64,000 nucleotides of DNA from Agrypnia vestita. Lineage: Eukaryota > Arthropoda > Insecta > Trichoptera > Phryganeidae. Location: NCBI GenBank assembly GCA_016648135.1, contig JADDOH010002285.1:186001-250000 (forward strand), in the 5' to 3' direction. Made by a program: the position numbers and the translations under genes. Below, piece by piece: positions 35,361-47,580 of this stretch (its first letter is position 1; every line of letters starts with the position of its first letter). The notes under the pieces are model-generated. The model was not told the DNA's origin. It saw only the letters and a program-made list of their open reading frames with translations, and made no database searches.

Positions 35361-38300
35361 GCTGACGCCGCGTCGCATGTTGCTTCAGCTCCCTGCGAGG
35401 TATTTGTAGTGGAGCACTCCGTCATGCATGCACAGCATTTATATTCATATCATTATTTGATTACTTTAAAAGTAGCCATTTATTGTTTTGTTATTTTTAA
35501 GTGTTGGAATCCTTAACGGTACAGTGTTCCGAGCCTTCGGGAGTCTCCGCAGGCCTGTGGCGAGACAGTCGGTTCCAACATTTTAACAAATATCGAAAAA
35601 TAATAAGAAATAATAATATACATTTGTATTTTCGCTTTAAGGTGTTTTTTTATTGTTTGATATATTTTTAAGCGGATTTTTATTGAATACCTACGCTCGT
35701 CGTGTAAGTTTTATCATGACATTGTTAAGATTTGAAGCAAACATCACTATTTACTGTTTTTATATTAACTTTGTCACATGGAAATATAAAAGTCTATTTC
35801 TGACACAAACCTTGACATTTTATTTATTCCTTCATTCCCTTCCACTACTCGACGAAGTTGCTACAATTACAATTTTTTTATCATTCGACTGGTTCAATCT
35901 TTTTTCCACTTTTTCCAAACTCGACTTGCATCCAAAACTTAGACTTCTAGACAAGAGCCGAATATTCAAAAAAGTTTTTCAGAAACCTCAGATTAGGATA
36001 TTTTCACTAGTTTTTCAAAAAAGTGTATGATTAAAAATCTATTAAATATTCGTTGTAAGTGACGATATTTCTCGTATTATACTTTACATAAGTTTGACCT
36101 CCGCAGTTGAATTATAATATTTGTGTCTCATTTACTTTTCGAAATATGTATATATGCTTTATTATTCGAGACCGTAGCCGTCAGCTAAAATTTAAAAATT
36201 TGTCAAAGCAAACCATCCTTTAGGGGTTGTTCCAAGTAACTTTCTACTTTTTTGTCATCATCTATCAGTCAGTGTTTTGCCTAACCTCAGTTGGAGACCA
36301 GATGTGCTACCAAGTCGTTATTTGTCCACCGTTTTTAGTGACATTTTGATTAGAAGCTGCTTTATAAAATATAGTTTATTAGAACTAGATTAAAAGCCAG
36401 AACAGACTGGGAGGCTCAATAACTTTAGCGAAACACATCATAAAAATAAAACCAAACCTGGAACCCTTTGTGTGAGTGGCCAGTGTCATGTCCACTAGGC
36501 TACGAGGACCTTCAATATAGTGTTTGTGGAAATCTAAGCATAATAGAAATAGAGCAATAACTATCAAAACTAAGAAATCTAGCAGACGATCGATCAGCTG
36601 AAGAATGTAAGTGAAACTTTCACCGAAAACAACAAAAGCGATGAACTCATATCGTAGCCCGATGCTTCTTCATCTGATGGTACAAAATCGGAAGGTCATC
36701 AGATAGTGTCAATGTGTATTTCATGACCCTTGGTTTCTAATCCTCGTGGAACAATAGAGGTATCAGGTATGTTGTGAAATATAGTAAAAACTTGCTGGTC
36801 TGTAATGAAGCTCAAACCATAGACTAGTGGATCACTAGGCTTGGTCTTAACCATAGGGCTAACAAATTATTTATTATTAATTTACATTTCAAATAAATCA
36901 AATCAAAAATATAACAAAGGAAGCATGCATAATTGAAAGCAACCTACGTGTGTAATGTGCAAAGAATAGCACAAAACACTGAAATATATAAATTTACCTG
37001 AATTTCTTGGTATGTAGTCAGATTTCTATATGTTTGACTTGCTTAAAAAAATTACTATGAATTGTAAATTTTGAAAAAATTATGAAAAAGTCAAATTAAA
37101 CACTCAAAAAGTATAATGTCTTAGTAAATAAGTTGTGCTTTATTATAAAGGCGTTTTTACTTGAAGAGACTCGGTTTGGAACGAAATTTAACAAACAAAA
37201 TCTATTGTAAAAATTGTTGTATTGCTTATTAAGTGATTTCATTATGCAAGAATAAATACTTAAACTGCAATATAAATGTGTATTAAACATACGCAAGGGG
37301 GACATACTTCCGCTTTGGCCCAATCCCCTTGAATAAAAAAGTTTTTTTTTATCATCTCTGTACAATTTTATACTCTGTGCCAGAATATTTAAAAAAACTT
37401 TTATTTATGCTAAATATATCCCAAATCAAGTAAAGACAATTATAATAACTAATACTTGTTTTATTTATAATATTATATTATATCTTATTATTAATTATTC
37501 AAGATGTAATTTGGTTGCTCCGCACAGGAACACGCAAAAAGATTGTGTGGTTCCTCGTTTCTTATCCGTAAATATAGAGTAAATTGGATGGTTTAAGATA
37601 CGAAAACGAAAATTGAATTTTTGCAGATTTGACATTATATGTAGGAACCGTCGATATTTTTTCTTAAATTACCGTTATCAATAAACGCATAAGTACACTG
37701 TGAACACGAAAATAGTTTCTCTCCAGTGTGCGTGAATACATTACAAAACCTAATCTAATGTATAACTTGTAATATAAACGTTAATTAAAAATCGCGAAAA
37801 GATTAAAACGATTAAAACGACTGCTGAAAGTCCTCCGTTAATAGTTTCGATTATGTGGTTCTTGTGATTGCTTTTCTTTCTATTGCAGCGTTGTTGTATG
37901 AGTAGTTGAATGGCATAAACAGAAATGCTTAGGTGAAAGAAAAGAAACAGAAAAAAATAATATTAAAAAATGAAAAAATAGAAAACTTGACTTTTTTTAA
38001 TAATTTTCAGAACAAGAAAAACTTTAGGTACTGTGAAACTGAAAATATGTATTTAAAATGTAAATTATTTAAAAATTTTGTTTAACGCAAATTGATTTAT
38101 TTATTAAGTCAAGAATTAAAAAATAATCCCCCCAACCCGTATTCTCCGGATTGCCGATGTGTTCTCATCTGCCCTGTCTAATTAAGACGAACTCTATCGC
38201 GGCGCAGCGGTCAGGATAAGGCGCAACAGAACTAGATTCTCTATTCTAATACAGAATAGTTCAGTTCAATATAGTTACAGAAGTAAATAATTCCTCTACT

Positions 38301-38600
38301 CTCAGAATAATAATATCGTTGTATTTATATTGTTAATATTATATTTTTTGTCATGTTATTCTTATGTACTAAGATAGTTATTATGTAAAAGCCCAAATCA
38401 GGGCGTGTATTTTATAAAATAAAAATAATAAGAATGTTATATTAGTAACATACAAAAGACGGGACGTCTAAATAAACGAAGTGTACAATGTTAACAGCTG
38501 TAAAGACATTATTGTTTTGGTTTATTGCTACCTTGAGAACAGGAGGGCTTAACTACTGCCTAGCATTCTTCCGAAGCGGAATAAAAATGTATGTTAAGTA
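35361..38600. other. Intergenic DNA between l(2)gl and ZNF-A
   Basis: AT-rich, no supported gene. The 125-codon ORF at 35653-36030 is Phe/Leu-rich with AT-biased codons and no family resemblance. No repeat structure recognised. Confidence 0.6.
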
Positions 38601-38631
38601 TTTATTTTTTAAGAATAAATACATTTTTAAA

Positions 38632-38637
38632 TTTATT
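38632..38637 (-). terminator. Candidate poly(A) signal of ZNF-A
   Basis: AATAAA on the minus strand, about 70 bases after the ZNF-A stop; the nearest canonical signal downstream of the gene. Confidence 0.5.
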
Positions 38638-38706
38638 CTGTGTAGGTCTAAATGTGATTATCTAGACTTGTACTTTTAAATGTGAACATGAAAACAGTTT
38701 CTGTTT

Positions 38707-39845
38707 CTAAGTGTGTGCGAGCGCGTGAATCCTTAAGCATTCTTTCCGATTACACGTATAAGGGCACTGTGAACACGCAAAAGGTTTCTCCCCAGTGTGC
38801 CTCAGCATGTGTCTTCTCAAGCTACCTTTCTCATTACACTTGTAAGTGCACAGTGAACATGAAAACAGTTTCTCTCCAGTGTGCGTCAACAGGTGAATTC
38901 TTAAGGATGATTTCTGATTGCACGTATAATCGCACTGTGAACATGAAAGCAGTTTCAATCCAGTATGCGTAAGACTATGCATTTCTAGGCGTGATTTTAG
39001 ATTGCACGAATAACTGCACTGGGGACATGAAAACAGTTTGTCCTCAGTATGCCTTAACGTATGTCTTCTTAAACTACCTTTATCATTACACGAAAAAGTG
39101 CACTGTGTACACGTAAAGGGTTTCTCTCCAGTGTGCCTTAGCATATGTCTTTTCAGACTACCTTTATCATTACACGAATAAGTGCACTGTGGACACGAAA
39201 ACAGTTTCTCTCCAGTGTGTGAGAGCACGTGATTGTTTAAAGATGCTTTTTGATTGCACGAATAATCGCACTGCAAACATGAAAACAGGGTCTCGCCAGT
39301 GTGCATAAGTTCGTGTATTTGAAAGCGCGACTTACGATTGCATGAATAACTGCACTGTAAACATGAAAATAGTTTTTCTTCGGCGTGCGTTAGCATATGT
39401 CTGCTTAAACTGCCTTTATCATTACAAGTATAAGTGCACTGTGAGCACGATAATAGTTTCTCTCCAGTGTGCGTGAGCACATGCATTTGTAATTTTGATT
39501 TTTGAATGCACGAATAATTGCACTGAGAACATTTAAAGGGTTTTTCTCCAGTGTGCCTTAGTAAATGTCTTTTAAAACTACTTTTATCATTACATGTGTA
39601 AGTGCACTGCGAACAAGAAAACAGTTTCTCTCCAGTGTGCGAAAGCAGGTGAATGTTGAATGAGGCTCTCCTATTGCTCGTGTACGGGCACTGGGGACAT
39701 GAAAACGATTTCCTAATGGAAGTACGCGAGCGCCCACTTGAGGATTGCTTGGCGGTAAAAACGGTATCCAATTCTGGCTCCCTTCCAGAGACAGGCAGAT
39801 GCGCAGTTGGCTTTGCTGAAACTGAATCTTGTACTCCCAACAGAC
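38707..39845 (-). CDS. ZNF-A exon 2: twelve C2H2 zinc fingers
   Basis: Acceptor ttgttgcag at 39846-39854 (minus). The phase-1 exon reads LLGVQDS, a linker (HLPVSGREPELD), then 12 consecutive fingers of pattern C-x2-C-x12-H-x3-H joined by TGEK[LP]F linkers, ending ALAHT and a stop at 38707. Each finger has the unusual Y-x-C(N)x(K) core (for example CTYTCNDKGSLKRH), with an extra Cys three residues after the second zinc Cys. All zinc ligands are present. The protein with exon 1 is about 436 residues. Probably a nuclear DNA-binding factor; target unknown. Paralogue of ZNF-B. Confidence 0.93.
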
Positions 39846-40798
39846 CTGCAACAAATCATACATACACTTACAATTTTGCAAGTTTTTATCATTTTATCCG
39901 ACTTGTATTAAAGCAAATGAATTTTTATTAATCGAAATAAATTACTGTGACGATAGTTCAACTTTTTGCAAAAAATAAGACAGAAATATTGAAAAAATGC
40001 AAACTTTGATATTGCATATCTCCATAACTTATGGTCTTGATTACTTGAACATTTTCGATATCAAGACAGGAATCCACCTGTAAATGTTGTGCTTGTAGAT
40101 ATGAGACACCTTGAATATGAATTGAAGGTTGCGGTGGCCGCAGGATGGGGGATGTTTCTTATATTTTGCGCAGGATCCTAAAGAGTAACTGTACAAACGC
40201 TAGATAGTAAGGTTATTGTACTCCTTATTAAGTAGTACATGATTAAAAACGACATTGTCGTGAAAAGTGCAGAGCTCCCAAATCTGAAATAGATAAATAG
40301 ATCGATCGAAAGGTGTAGGATTGTAGGTATATATTGTAGATACAGTTTTATATAAGGTGTTTTTTTAGGTGTACAAAATAAACCTTTAAGAAAAAAAAAT
40401 TAAAAAAGAAATAAAACACATTGTGGTAATGGCCACGATATTGGCTTTATTGGAAAGATAATTTCATCCATTGGTGTTTACTATAATTATGATAACCACG
40501 ATTTTCAAAATAAATGTGTTATTTGATATTTCTAGTGCGCATGTACCCTTGTGTTTTCCTGACTATAGAAAAATTTGTGAAAAAAACTTTCTACATTATT
40601 TCCACGCCTCTTTGTCACTTGCACGGCTGTACACACTCGCCGAGGCACCCCGAGACAGGCCGAGAACGAGTGTGTAAATTGTGCCCTCGTCGTGTCTCGC
40701 TCGTTACCGCCTCGCCTCGCTACCCCTCGGTCGCCCTGTTGCTGGCGAGGCCCTCGGCGAGAGTATACAGCCGACATTAGTAATCCAAGGAAGCTTAC
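39846..40798 (-). other. ZNF-A intron
   Basis: Contains a copy of one half of the 7361-7770 MITE family (about 39955-40115), a 'gcgcaggatcctaaagagt' motif shared with 2606-2625, and a GC-rich segment (about 40620-40780) homologous to 63480-63645. Confidence 0.7.
40620..40780. repeat. GC-rich dispersed segment, copy 1
   Basis: Begins 'gtacacactcgccgaggca' and contains repeated ctcg/cctcg motifs. The reverse complement of 63480-63645 shares tacacactcgccgaggca, gccgaga and the following ctcgtc run. Unknown element, unusually GC-rich for this genome. Confidence 0.7.
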
Positions 40799-40970
40799 CG
40801 CTTTGTTGATCGGCCTTCCTGGAGTGCTCCGAGCACTCCTGCTTTATGTCGGGGAGCGATATATGCATATCGGAATAGTGCACTCCACCACCTTCCCCTT
40901 CGTCGGCGCTCTCGGCTGGAGACCCTGGTTCAACCTTGACGTCTGGAACGCCAGGGTCAACGCGGTCCAT
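40799..40970 (-). CDS. ZNF-A exon 1: start and two psi-K-x-E motifs
   Basis: The ATG at 40968-40970 has good context (gccATGG). Encodes MDRVDP, then VKVEPGSP, DEGEGGG, SLPDIKQE and KADQQS, with donor G|GTAAGC leaving phase 1 for exon 2. VKVE and IKQE both fit the psi-K-x-E SUMO-acceptor consensus. The same layout, with extra copies, opens ZNF-B. Confidence 0.9.
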
Positions 40971-41033
40971 GGCTACAGTCAAAGAATAGAGACTCTAGTC
41001 AATTAAGTTAAGCATAGTAAAGAAAATAAAGTT

Positions 41034-41075
41034 ATGTCAAATGGCGCTCGTCCATAGACAAGAGCAGTCCATAAA
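41034..41075 (-). promoter_or_regulatory. Upstream block shared by ZNF-A and ZNF-B
   Basis: On the minus strand, 'ctcttgtctatggacgagcg' and 'ccatttgacataac' match the + strand at about 53574-53605 upstream of ZNF-B. Conserved between paralogues at about 65-105 bases before each ATG, so probably promoter/5' UTR. ZNF-B has an extra 'gtttgac'. Confidence 0.65.
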
Positions 41076-41077
41076 CC

Positions 41078-41229
41078 AACTGGATTGAGTTATACATGAT
41101 TGACACCGTTGATGATAAAGTTAAGTGGTTTTATGAGAAAATCAATGAATGCATTGAGTACCATGTTCCAGTCTTCTCAAAGAAAACCAGCGACTACCCG
41201 TGTTGGTTCTCAAAAGAACTCATAAATAA
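41078..41229 (+). mobile_element. Jockey-type LINE, 5' part (truncated)
   Basis: Open frame NWIELYMIDTVDDKVKWFYE, ending PCWFSKELIN, the linker region between endonuclease and reverse transcriptase of Jockey-clade ORF2. The endonuclease domain is absent: the copy is 5'-truncated. It is cut at 41229 by the LTR element and resumes at 47571. Confidence 0.82.
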
Positions 41230-42807
41230 TGTAACAAATCTGCAAAAATTATTTTTAATAATTAAATATTTCTTGAGAAGACATCATTATACATCGGCAG
41301 GTCAGCCGGGGACTGACCCGCGCGCGCCGCTTTCACATTTCATCCCTTTGTATCGGGGCTAGGGGTTGCATCAGCCGGGGACATCTGTTTTTGGCCGATG
41401 AGATATTCCAGAAACAATAGAGCTGAGATTTCTCTTTTGCAACTTTGTGACCATTTTTTTGTTGAAGGCTGAGAGAAAGCGGCCAAAGTACATGTAACAT
41501 GCAAAATGCAATGTGTAAGAACAAGACAGCCCTTAGCGAAAAATCATAGCAGAAAGAAAGGGATGCAAATCAAAAATTGGGTATAAAAGGCGAGTCAGAA
41601 CCCCAAAGAATTCAGTGTTGGAGGGGGAGGGCTCCCGGGCCCTCCCCAGGACGAGTCGTTCATAGATTCTGGGTCACCCCGTAACACGGATGACCTGATT
41701 ACCTTGGGCGACTCGGGAAGGGTGGGAGCGAGCTACCATCGATTCTGGGTTTTCCCTGTAAAAACGGAAACCTGATTACCTTGGTGGGCTCGAGTAGGGG
41801 GAGGTGGGAGGGACGTTGCTGGACCCTGGCTACAATAGTAGCTGGTATACCGAGCGCCCTAAGGAGGAGGTGGGAGGGACGCTGCTGGACCCTGGCTACA
41901 ATAGTAGCTGGTATACCGAGCGACCTCCCGGAGGGAGTAGGAGGACGAAGCCCGGAGGTGGCCGGAGGAGGAGGGTCACTCCGCATCCGATATCTCCAGC
42001 CGGAGGTAGCGGAGGGCTTCCGGGTCAGCACAATAAGGGCTTTAGCTCCGACAACGCTGTCTTTCCGGGAGTCCGAGGTGCCGCAGTGGCATCATGTCCA
42101 TCAGGACCCGAGTAGGTGGGGCGCTCCGGAGGCGCACTTTGTGGCCAGGACCCACATAGCACCAGGATGGACTGGAGGAGGGCGCCGTGGATCTGCATTG
42201 CGGGGGGTCCGAAGGCTCCAGTCACGAGTGGTGCTGAGGCTGTGAGGGCAGCCTGAGTGTCGAGCTGACACTGTAACGCGCTGTGGAGGTATCCCGCCTG
42301 GAGGCGGGCGGGAAGTTCCCACGTGGCACCTGGCGGTGCTGAGGCTGTGATGGCAGCCTGAGTGTCTGGATGACACTGAAGCGCGCTGTGGAGGTATCCC
42401 GCCTGGAGGCGGGCGGGAAGTTCCCACGACGGTAATAGATCTAGGTATAGTTTAGTCTTAATATAGGGGTTAATGGGGATTAGGTTAGTCTCTTTATTTT
42501 GTTAATATTTGTGTTTTTAATGTAAATTTGCCTTTTATTTTTCATCTTGTTTCATTTTTTTCTTGTAAATACATCAATCATTGTCGACAAAACCAGACTT
42601 CTCATTTTGTACCCTTTTCTTTCTGAATATCAGCGACTCATGTGGATGGTTGCGTGTGTGTGTGACGGCACGCATACAGCCAAGATTAGACCGCTCGGCT
42701 GTGCGGGTGGGTGCGAATCCCACCCGCTGTAGGGCGTCGATCTTTGAGAGATCCGCGCCCCCCCGCCCGGCGCTTTGAGAGAATGTGCCCGGGCGGGAGA
42801 CGTCACA
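41230..42807 (+). repeat. Left LTR of LARD-like element
   Basis: 1578 bases, TGTAAC...GTCACA. TATA box TATAAAAG at 41582-41589. Two internal tandem duplications: a 66-base unit (41801-41927) and a 105-base unit (42230-42428). ORFs inside it (for example 41781-42245) appear identically in the other LTR and resemble no protein. Confidence 0.93.
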
Positions 42808-42808
42808 C

Positions 42809-42822
42809 TGGTGTCAGAAGTG
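42809..42822 (+). other. Primer-binding site (candidate)
   Basis: TGGTGTCAGAAGTG one base after the left LTR; it begins TGG, complementary to a tRNA CCA end. The priming tRNA cannot be named from sequence alone. Confidence 0.75.
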
Positions 42823-45800
42823 TAGATTAGCTGATATTCGGATTGGTACAAATTTGATTTTGGTTTTGTCTTATGTTTTGTTTTAATTTTACTATGTGTC
42901 AATTTCATGTTTTAATATCCTTTGATTTTTATGTTAATTTTGTGGAGATATAATTTTCAGATATAACTTTTGAGTTTTGTAGAGATATAATTTTAATGAG
43001 GAAATATTGGTGTTTAAAATTTGTTCAATTACAGATATTCGAGTGTGCAGTAGTAAGAACGCACATTTATTTATGATATTTGCTTAATTTTTTTCATTCA
43101 ATTTTGATGTGTGAATTGTAGTTTGTTTTTTATTTTCTGTGAGTTTTACTGCCTATAACTTGTTTAAAAATGTGTTAATTGAATATTTTGGTCTATTTGA
43201 TAACAGTGGATAGTTTCGTTTGATAAATTTTGTGCTATACTTTAAAAACTATCCATTTGCATCTTAGTAATGTCATTTCACTTTTAATACGTGACTTTTA
43301 ATTATGATTTTCTTCGTCATTTCATAATCTGTTTGCAGATATGATTTTCATTGTTGCAATATAATGTCGGTTCGTGATCCATTCAATAATGTTTTGATTA
43401 ATTTTATGCGGTGTGTTTAAAAGAACTACCTATTTGTCTGTAACTTGTTGACGTTCATTTTTTTTTTATGTGAATTGTACAATAGTTACGATTTTTATTT
43501 TTTAATGAAATGTCAGTTCGTAACTTGCTCAATAATAATTGAATTTTAATCTTTGCATTTTTGACAATAGCGGATAAATTCATGAAGTAATGTAATTTTA
43601 ATGCTGTGCTTTTAAGAGTAGGGTATTCTTATCTTGTCGATGTCAATCTTGTCAAAAGCAGTAACTTTTCAATGTTCGTGTCGTATTTCATATGTAAATG
43701 TAGTTATGATTTTAAGTGTTAGTTACTTGTTTAATAATTTTTTAATTTCAATATTTGGCTTGTGATAATAGCAAATAATTTAAATGTTGTGAAGTAAATG
43801 TAAATGTTGTCTTTTTTTTATGACAACAGATAATTAGGTCAAATAAAATTTTTGTCAAATTTAATTTTTGTGCTTTTGAAAACTAGCTATGTTACGGTGT
43901 TTTTAAAGTTCATTTCGTTTTGATGCAAAATTGAGCAATGGCTAATATTGAGAGTGTATAGGTCATCTTAATTTTGAGTTATTTAAGTCTAATATCGTTC
44001 TTGAAATAGTTGAATTCAACATGTGTTTAATAAGTGTTATTATTTTTGTTAAAATACGTGAATCTAATGTGTGTTCGATATGTGAGTGGGCTCAATATCG
44101 CAGATTCAATATTTTGTGAGAGTTTCAATATTTGAATTTAATATGTGACCTATTTAAAATGTTAGCCATCTTCTCGTTTGATTATTTGAACTCAAATCGT
44201 AACCTCCCTGAATTTGAATTTATTTAATGTGTGAAATACTATTTTTAAAATGTCAATTTAGTATCCCATTTTGTTTTGGTCAGTTTCTGAAATTCAAATT
44301 TAATGTTTGATTCTAGTTTTTCCAGATTTTGGTCTTTGTATCAGTGACATCATTTTATGTGACCTATCTAAGTGATGGTTACCTTCTTGTTTGATAATTG
44401 GAAATCAAGATGTGATATTTCTGAATTTGAATTTATGTAATGTGTGAAATACTATTTTTAAAATGTCAATTTAGTATCCCATTTTGTTTTGGTCGGTTTC
44501 TGAAATTCAAATTTAATGTTTGATTCTAGTTTTTCCAGATTTTGGTCTTTGTATCAGTAATCATTTTATGTGACCTTTGTAAGTGATGGTTACCTTCTTG
44601 TTTGATAATTGGAAATCAAGATGTGATATTTCTGAATTTGAATTTATTTAATGTGTGAAATACTATTTTTAAATTGTCAATTTAGTATCCCATTTTGTTT
44701 TGGTCAGTTTCTGAAATTCAAATTTAATGTTTGATTTTAGTTTTTCCAGATTGTGGTCTTTTAATCAGTAAAATCATTTTGTGTGACCTATCTAAAATGT
44801 TGGTTATCTTCTTGTCTGATAATTGGAAATCAAGATGTGATCTTTCTAAATTTGAATTTACTAAATGTGTGAAATATTATTTTAAAAAAATAAATAAAGA
44901 AAAATGTTAATTTAATATCGAACTGCTCTGGTCAGTTGTGAAATTCAAATTTATTGTTTGATTCTCGTTTTTCAAGTGTGTGGCCTTTTCTTTTATCAGT
45001 AAAATCATTTTTTTGTGTGACCTATTTAAATGTTAGGTATCTTCTTGTTTCATAATTGGAAATCAAGATGTGATCTTTATAAATTTGAATTTGTTTAATG
45101 TGTGAAATATTATTTAGAACATGTCAATTTGATGTACGACTTTGCTTTGTCAGTTTGAGAAATTCAAATTTAATGATTGATTTTAGTCTTTTTAATGTGT
45201 TGACTATGATAATCAGTTAAATAATTTTTTGTGACTTCTCTAAAAATGTTTATGTAGGACATGATAATTTTGTACTAAACTATGTGAATTATTTTTGTGT
45301 TTTTGGAAATGTGAAGTAATCTGTCATGTTTGTATTTCATGTGAAATGTTGTGTATTTCTTTTATTTTGGATGTTTTCATTTTTGGTTATGTTAACGATT
45401 TGCATATTTTTACTGTCGTGCCTAAAAGTGTAGTGACTGACAGTCGCCTGTTTAAAGAAGTAAAAAAAAAAAATCTCTGTGCAATTTATAGTGGTCAAGA
45501 AGTGTTTTGAGAAGTTCAATTTAAAAGAAAAAAAGAAGTGCAAAGTAGTTCTCATTTTAATAATTACAGTTTGTGTACAAAAATTTGTACCATGTCGTGC
45601 GGTGTTTTTGTTTGAAAAAAAAAAAAGGAGTGTGATTCAAAACGGAGTTCTTAAATTTGAAACAGTTAAATACTGTTAAATATAAAAAAGTGATATTCAA
45701 AATTTAATACATCGTGTTCATTCAGTTCTGGAAAGATCAATGTTAAAGGGCCGAATCGTGTTCGTTTTTAAATAACTGTCATTCGAAGTATAAACAAGTG

Positions 45801-45980
45801 TAAGTGTCAATAACTTAAAATCTTTATATTTGAAATTAATTTCATGGGTATTTTTTTTTGGGAGATTTGGAATAAATAGTGTCGGTGAATTTGTACGACT
45901 TTTGTGCCTTGGAGAACGCCCCATTACCGTGAAAAAAGATCATAATGATATAAGAAAAGTGATCGGGACGATCACGTTTT
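42823..45980 (+). other. Non-coding interior of LARD-like element
   Basis: AT-rich, no long ORF. From about 44160 to 45240 there are five imperfect direct copies of a unit of about 212 bases recognised by 'ttaatgtgtgaaatactatt' (near 44230, 44441, 44652, 44867, 45099). Bases 42823-44150 are Tc-rich filler without recognised motifs. Confidence 0.8.
44160..45240 (+). repeat. Five degenerate ~212-bp direct repeats inside LARD
   Basis: Each unit carries tgtgtgaaatactattttta, gtcaatttagtatcccattt, gaaattcaaatttaatgttt and tggaaatcaagatgtgat in that order; divergence rises toward the right end. Confidence 0.85.
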
Positions 45981-45993
45981 GAGGAGGGGGTAG
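45981..45993 (+). other. Polypurine tract (candidate)
   Basis: gaggagggggtag directly precedes the right LTR, the expected place for plus-strand priming. Confidence 0.75.
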
Positions 45994-47570
45994 TGTAACA
46001 AATCTGCAAAAATTATTTTTAATAATTAAATATTTCTTGAGAAGACATCATTATACATCGGCAGGTCAGCCGGGGACTGACCCGCGCGCGCCGCTTTCAC
46101 ATTTCATCCCTTTGTATCGGGGCTAGGGGTTGCATCAGCCGGGGACATCTGTTTTTGGCCGATGAGATATTCCAGAAACAATAGAGCTGAGATTTCTCTT
46201 TTGCAACTTTGTGACCATTTTTTTGTTGAAGGCTGAGAGAAAGCGGCCAAAGTACATGTAACATGCAAAATGCAATGTGTAAGAACAAGACAGCCCTTAG
46301 CGAAAAATCATAGCAGAAAGAAAGGGATGCAAATCAAAAATTGGGTATAAAAGGCGAGTCAGAACCCCAAAGAATTCAGTGTTGGAGGGGGAGGGCTCCC
46401 GGGCCCTCCCCAGGACGAGTCGTTCATAGATTCTGGGTCACCCCGTAACACGGATGACCTGATTACCTTGGGCGACTCGGGAAGGGTGGGAGCGAGCTAC
46501 CATCGATTCTGGGTTTTCCCTGTAAAAACGGAAACCTGATTACCTTGGTGGGCTCGAGTAGGGGGAGGTGGGAGGGACGTTGCTGGACCCTGGCTACAAT
46601 AGTAGCTGGTATACCGAGCGCCCTAAGGAGGAGGTGGGAGGGACGCTGCTGGACCCTGGCTACAATAGTAGCTGGTATACCGAGCGACCTCCCGGAGGGA
46701 GTAGGAGGACGAAGCCCGGAGGTGGCCGGAGGAGGAGGGTCACTCCGCATCCGATATCTCCAGCCGGAGGTAGCGGAGGGCTTCCGGGTCAGCACAATAA
46801 GGGCTTTAGCCCCGACAACGCTGTCTTTCCGGGAGTCCGAGGTGCCGCAGTGGCATCATGTCCATCAGGACCCGAGTAGGTGGGGCGCTCCGGAGGCGCA
46901 CTTTGTGGCCAGGACCCACATAGCACCAGGATGGACTGGAGGAGGGCGCCGTGGATCTGCATTGCGGGGGGTCCGAAGGCTCCAGTCACGAGTGGTGCTG
47001 AGGCTGTGAGGGCAGCCTGAGTGTCGAGCTGACACTGTAACGCGCTGTGGAGGTATCCCGCCTGGAGGCGGGCGGGAAGTTCCCACGTGGCACCTGGCGG
47101 TGCTGAGGCTGTGATGGCAGCCTGAGTGTCTGGATGACACTGAAGCGCGCTGTGGAGGTATCCCGCCTGGAGGCGGGCGGGAAGTTCCCACGACGGTAAT
47201 AGATCTAGGTATAGTTTAGTCTTAATATAGGGGTTAATGGGGATTAGGTTAGTCTCTTTATTTTGTTAATATTTGTGTTTTTAATGTAAATTTGCCTTTT
47301 ATTTTTCATCTTGTTTCATTTTTTTCTTGTAAATACATCAATCATTGTCGACAAAACCAGACTTCTCATTTTGTACCCTTTTCTTTCTGAATATCAGCGA
47401 CTCATGTGGATGGTTGCGTGTGTGTGTGACGGCACGCATACAGCCAAGATTAGACCGCTCGGCTGTGCGGGTGGGTGCGAATCCCACCCGCTGTAGGGCG
47501 TCGATCTTTGGGAGATCCGCGCCCCCCGCCCGGCGCTTTGAGAGAATGTGCCCGGGCGGGAGACGTCACA
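45994..47570 (+). repeat. Right LTR of LARD-like element
   Basis: 1577 bases. Differences seen against the left LTR: c for t near 46810, g for a near 47509, and one C fewer in the C-run near 47522. TATA box at 46346-46353. Confidence 0.93.
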
Positions 47571-47580
47571 ATAAAGTTAG

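Larger units (their letters stand above)
41230..47570 (+). mobile_element. Non-coding LTR retrotransposon (LARD-like), complete
   Basis: Two direct LTRs (41230-42807, 45994-47570) bounded TG...CA, a primer-binding-site-like sequence after the left LTR, a purine tract before the right LTR, and a 4-bp duplication ATAA at both outer flanks (41226-41229, 47571-47574). The interior of about 3.2 kb has no ORF with gag or pol resemblance, so it must move by proteins from elsewhere. The LTRs differ at about two substitutions and one indel, so the insertion is recent. Orientation follows PBS, PPT and TATA box. Confidence 0.92.

Noticed and set aside
35653..36030. 125-codon Phe/Leu-rich ORF as a membrane protein gene
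   Set aside because: Codons are AT-biased like intergenic DNA, no splice or promoter support, no family.
38682..38972. Plus-strand ORF over ZNF-A
   Set aside because: Antisense of zinc fingers; no independent support.
41781..42245. 154-codon ORF (and several others) in the LTRs as genes
   Set aside because: Duplicated exactly in both LTRs, composed of GC-rich tandem repeats, no protein resemblance.
44160..45240. Regularly spaced repeats as a CRISPR-like array
   Set aside because: Units of about 212 bases are imperfect along their whole length, with no constant-repeat/variable-spacer pattern, and the DNA is an insect retroelement.
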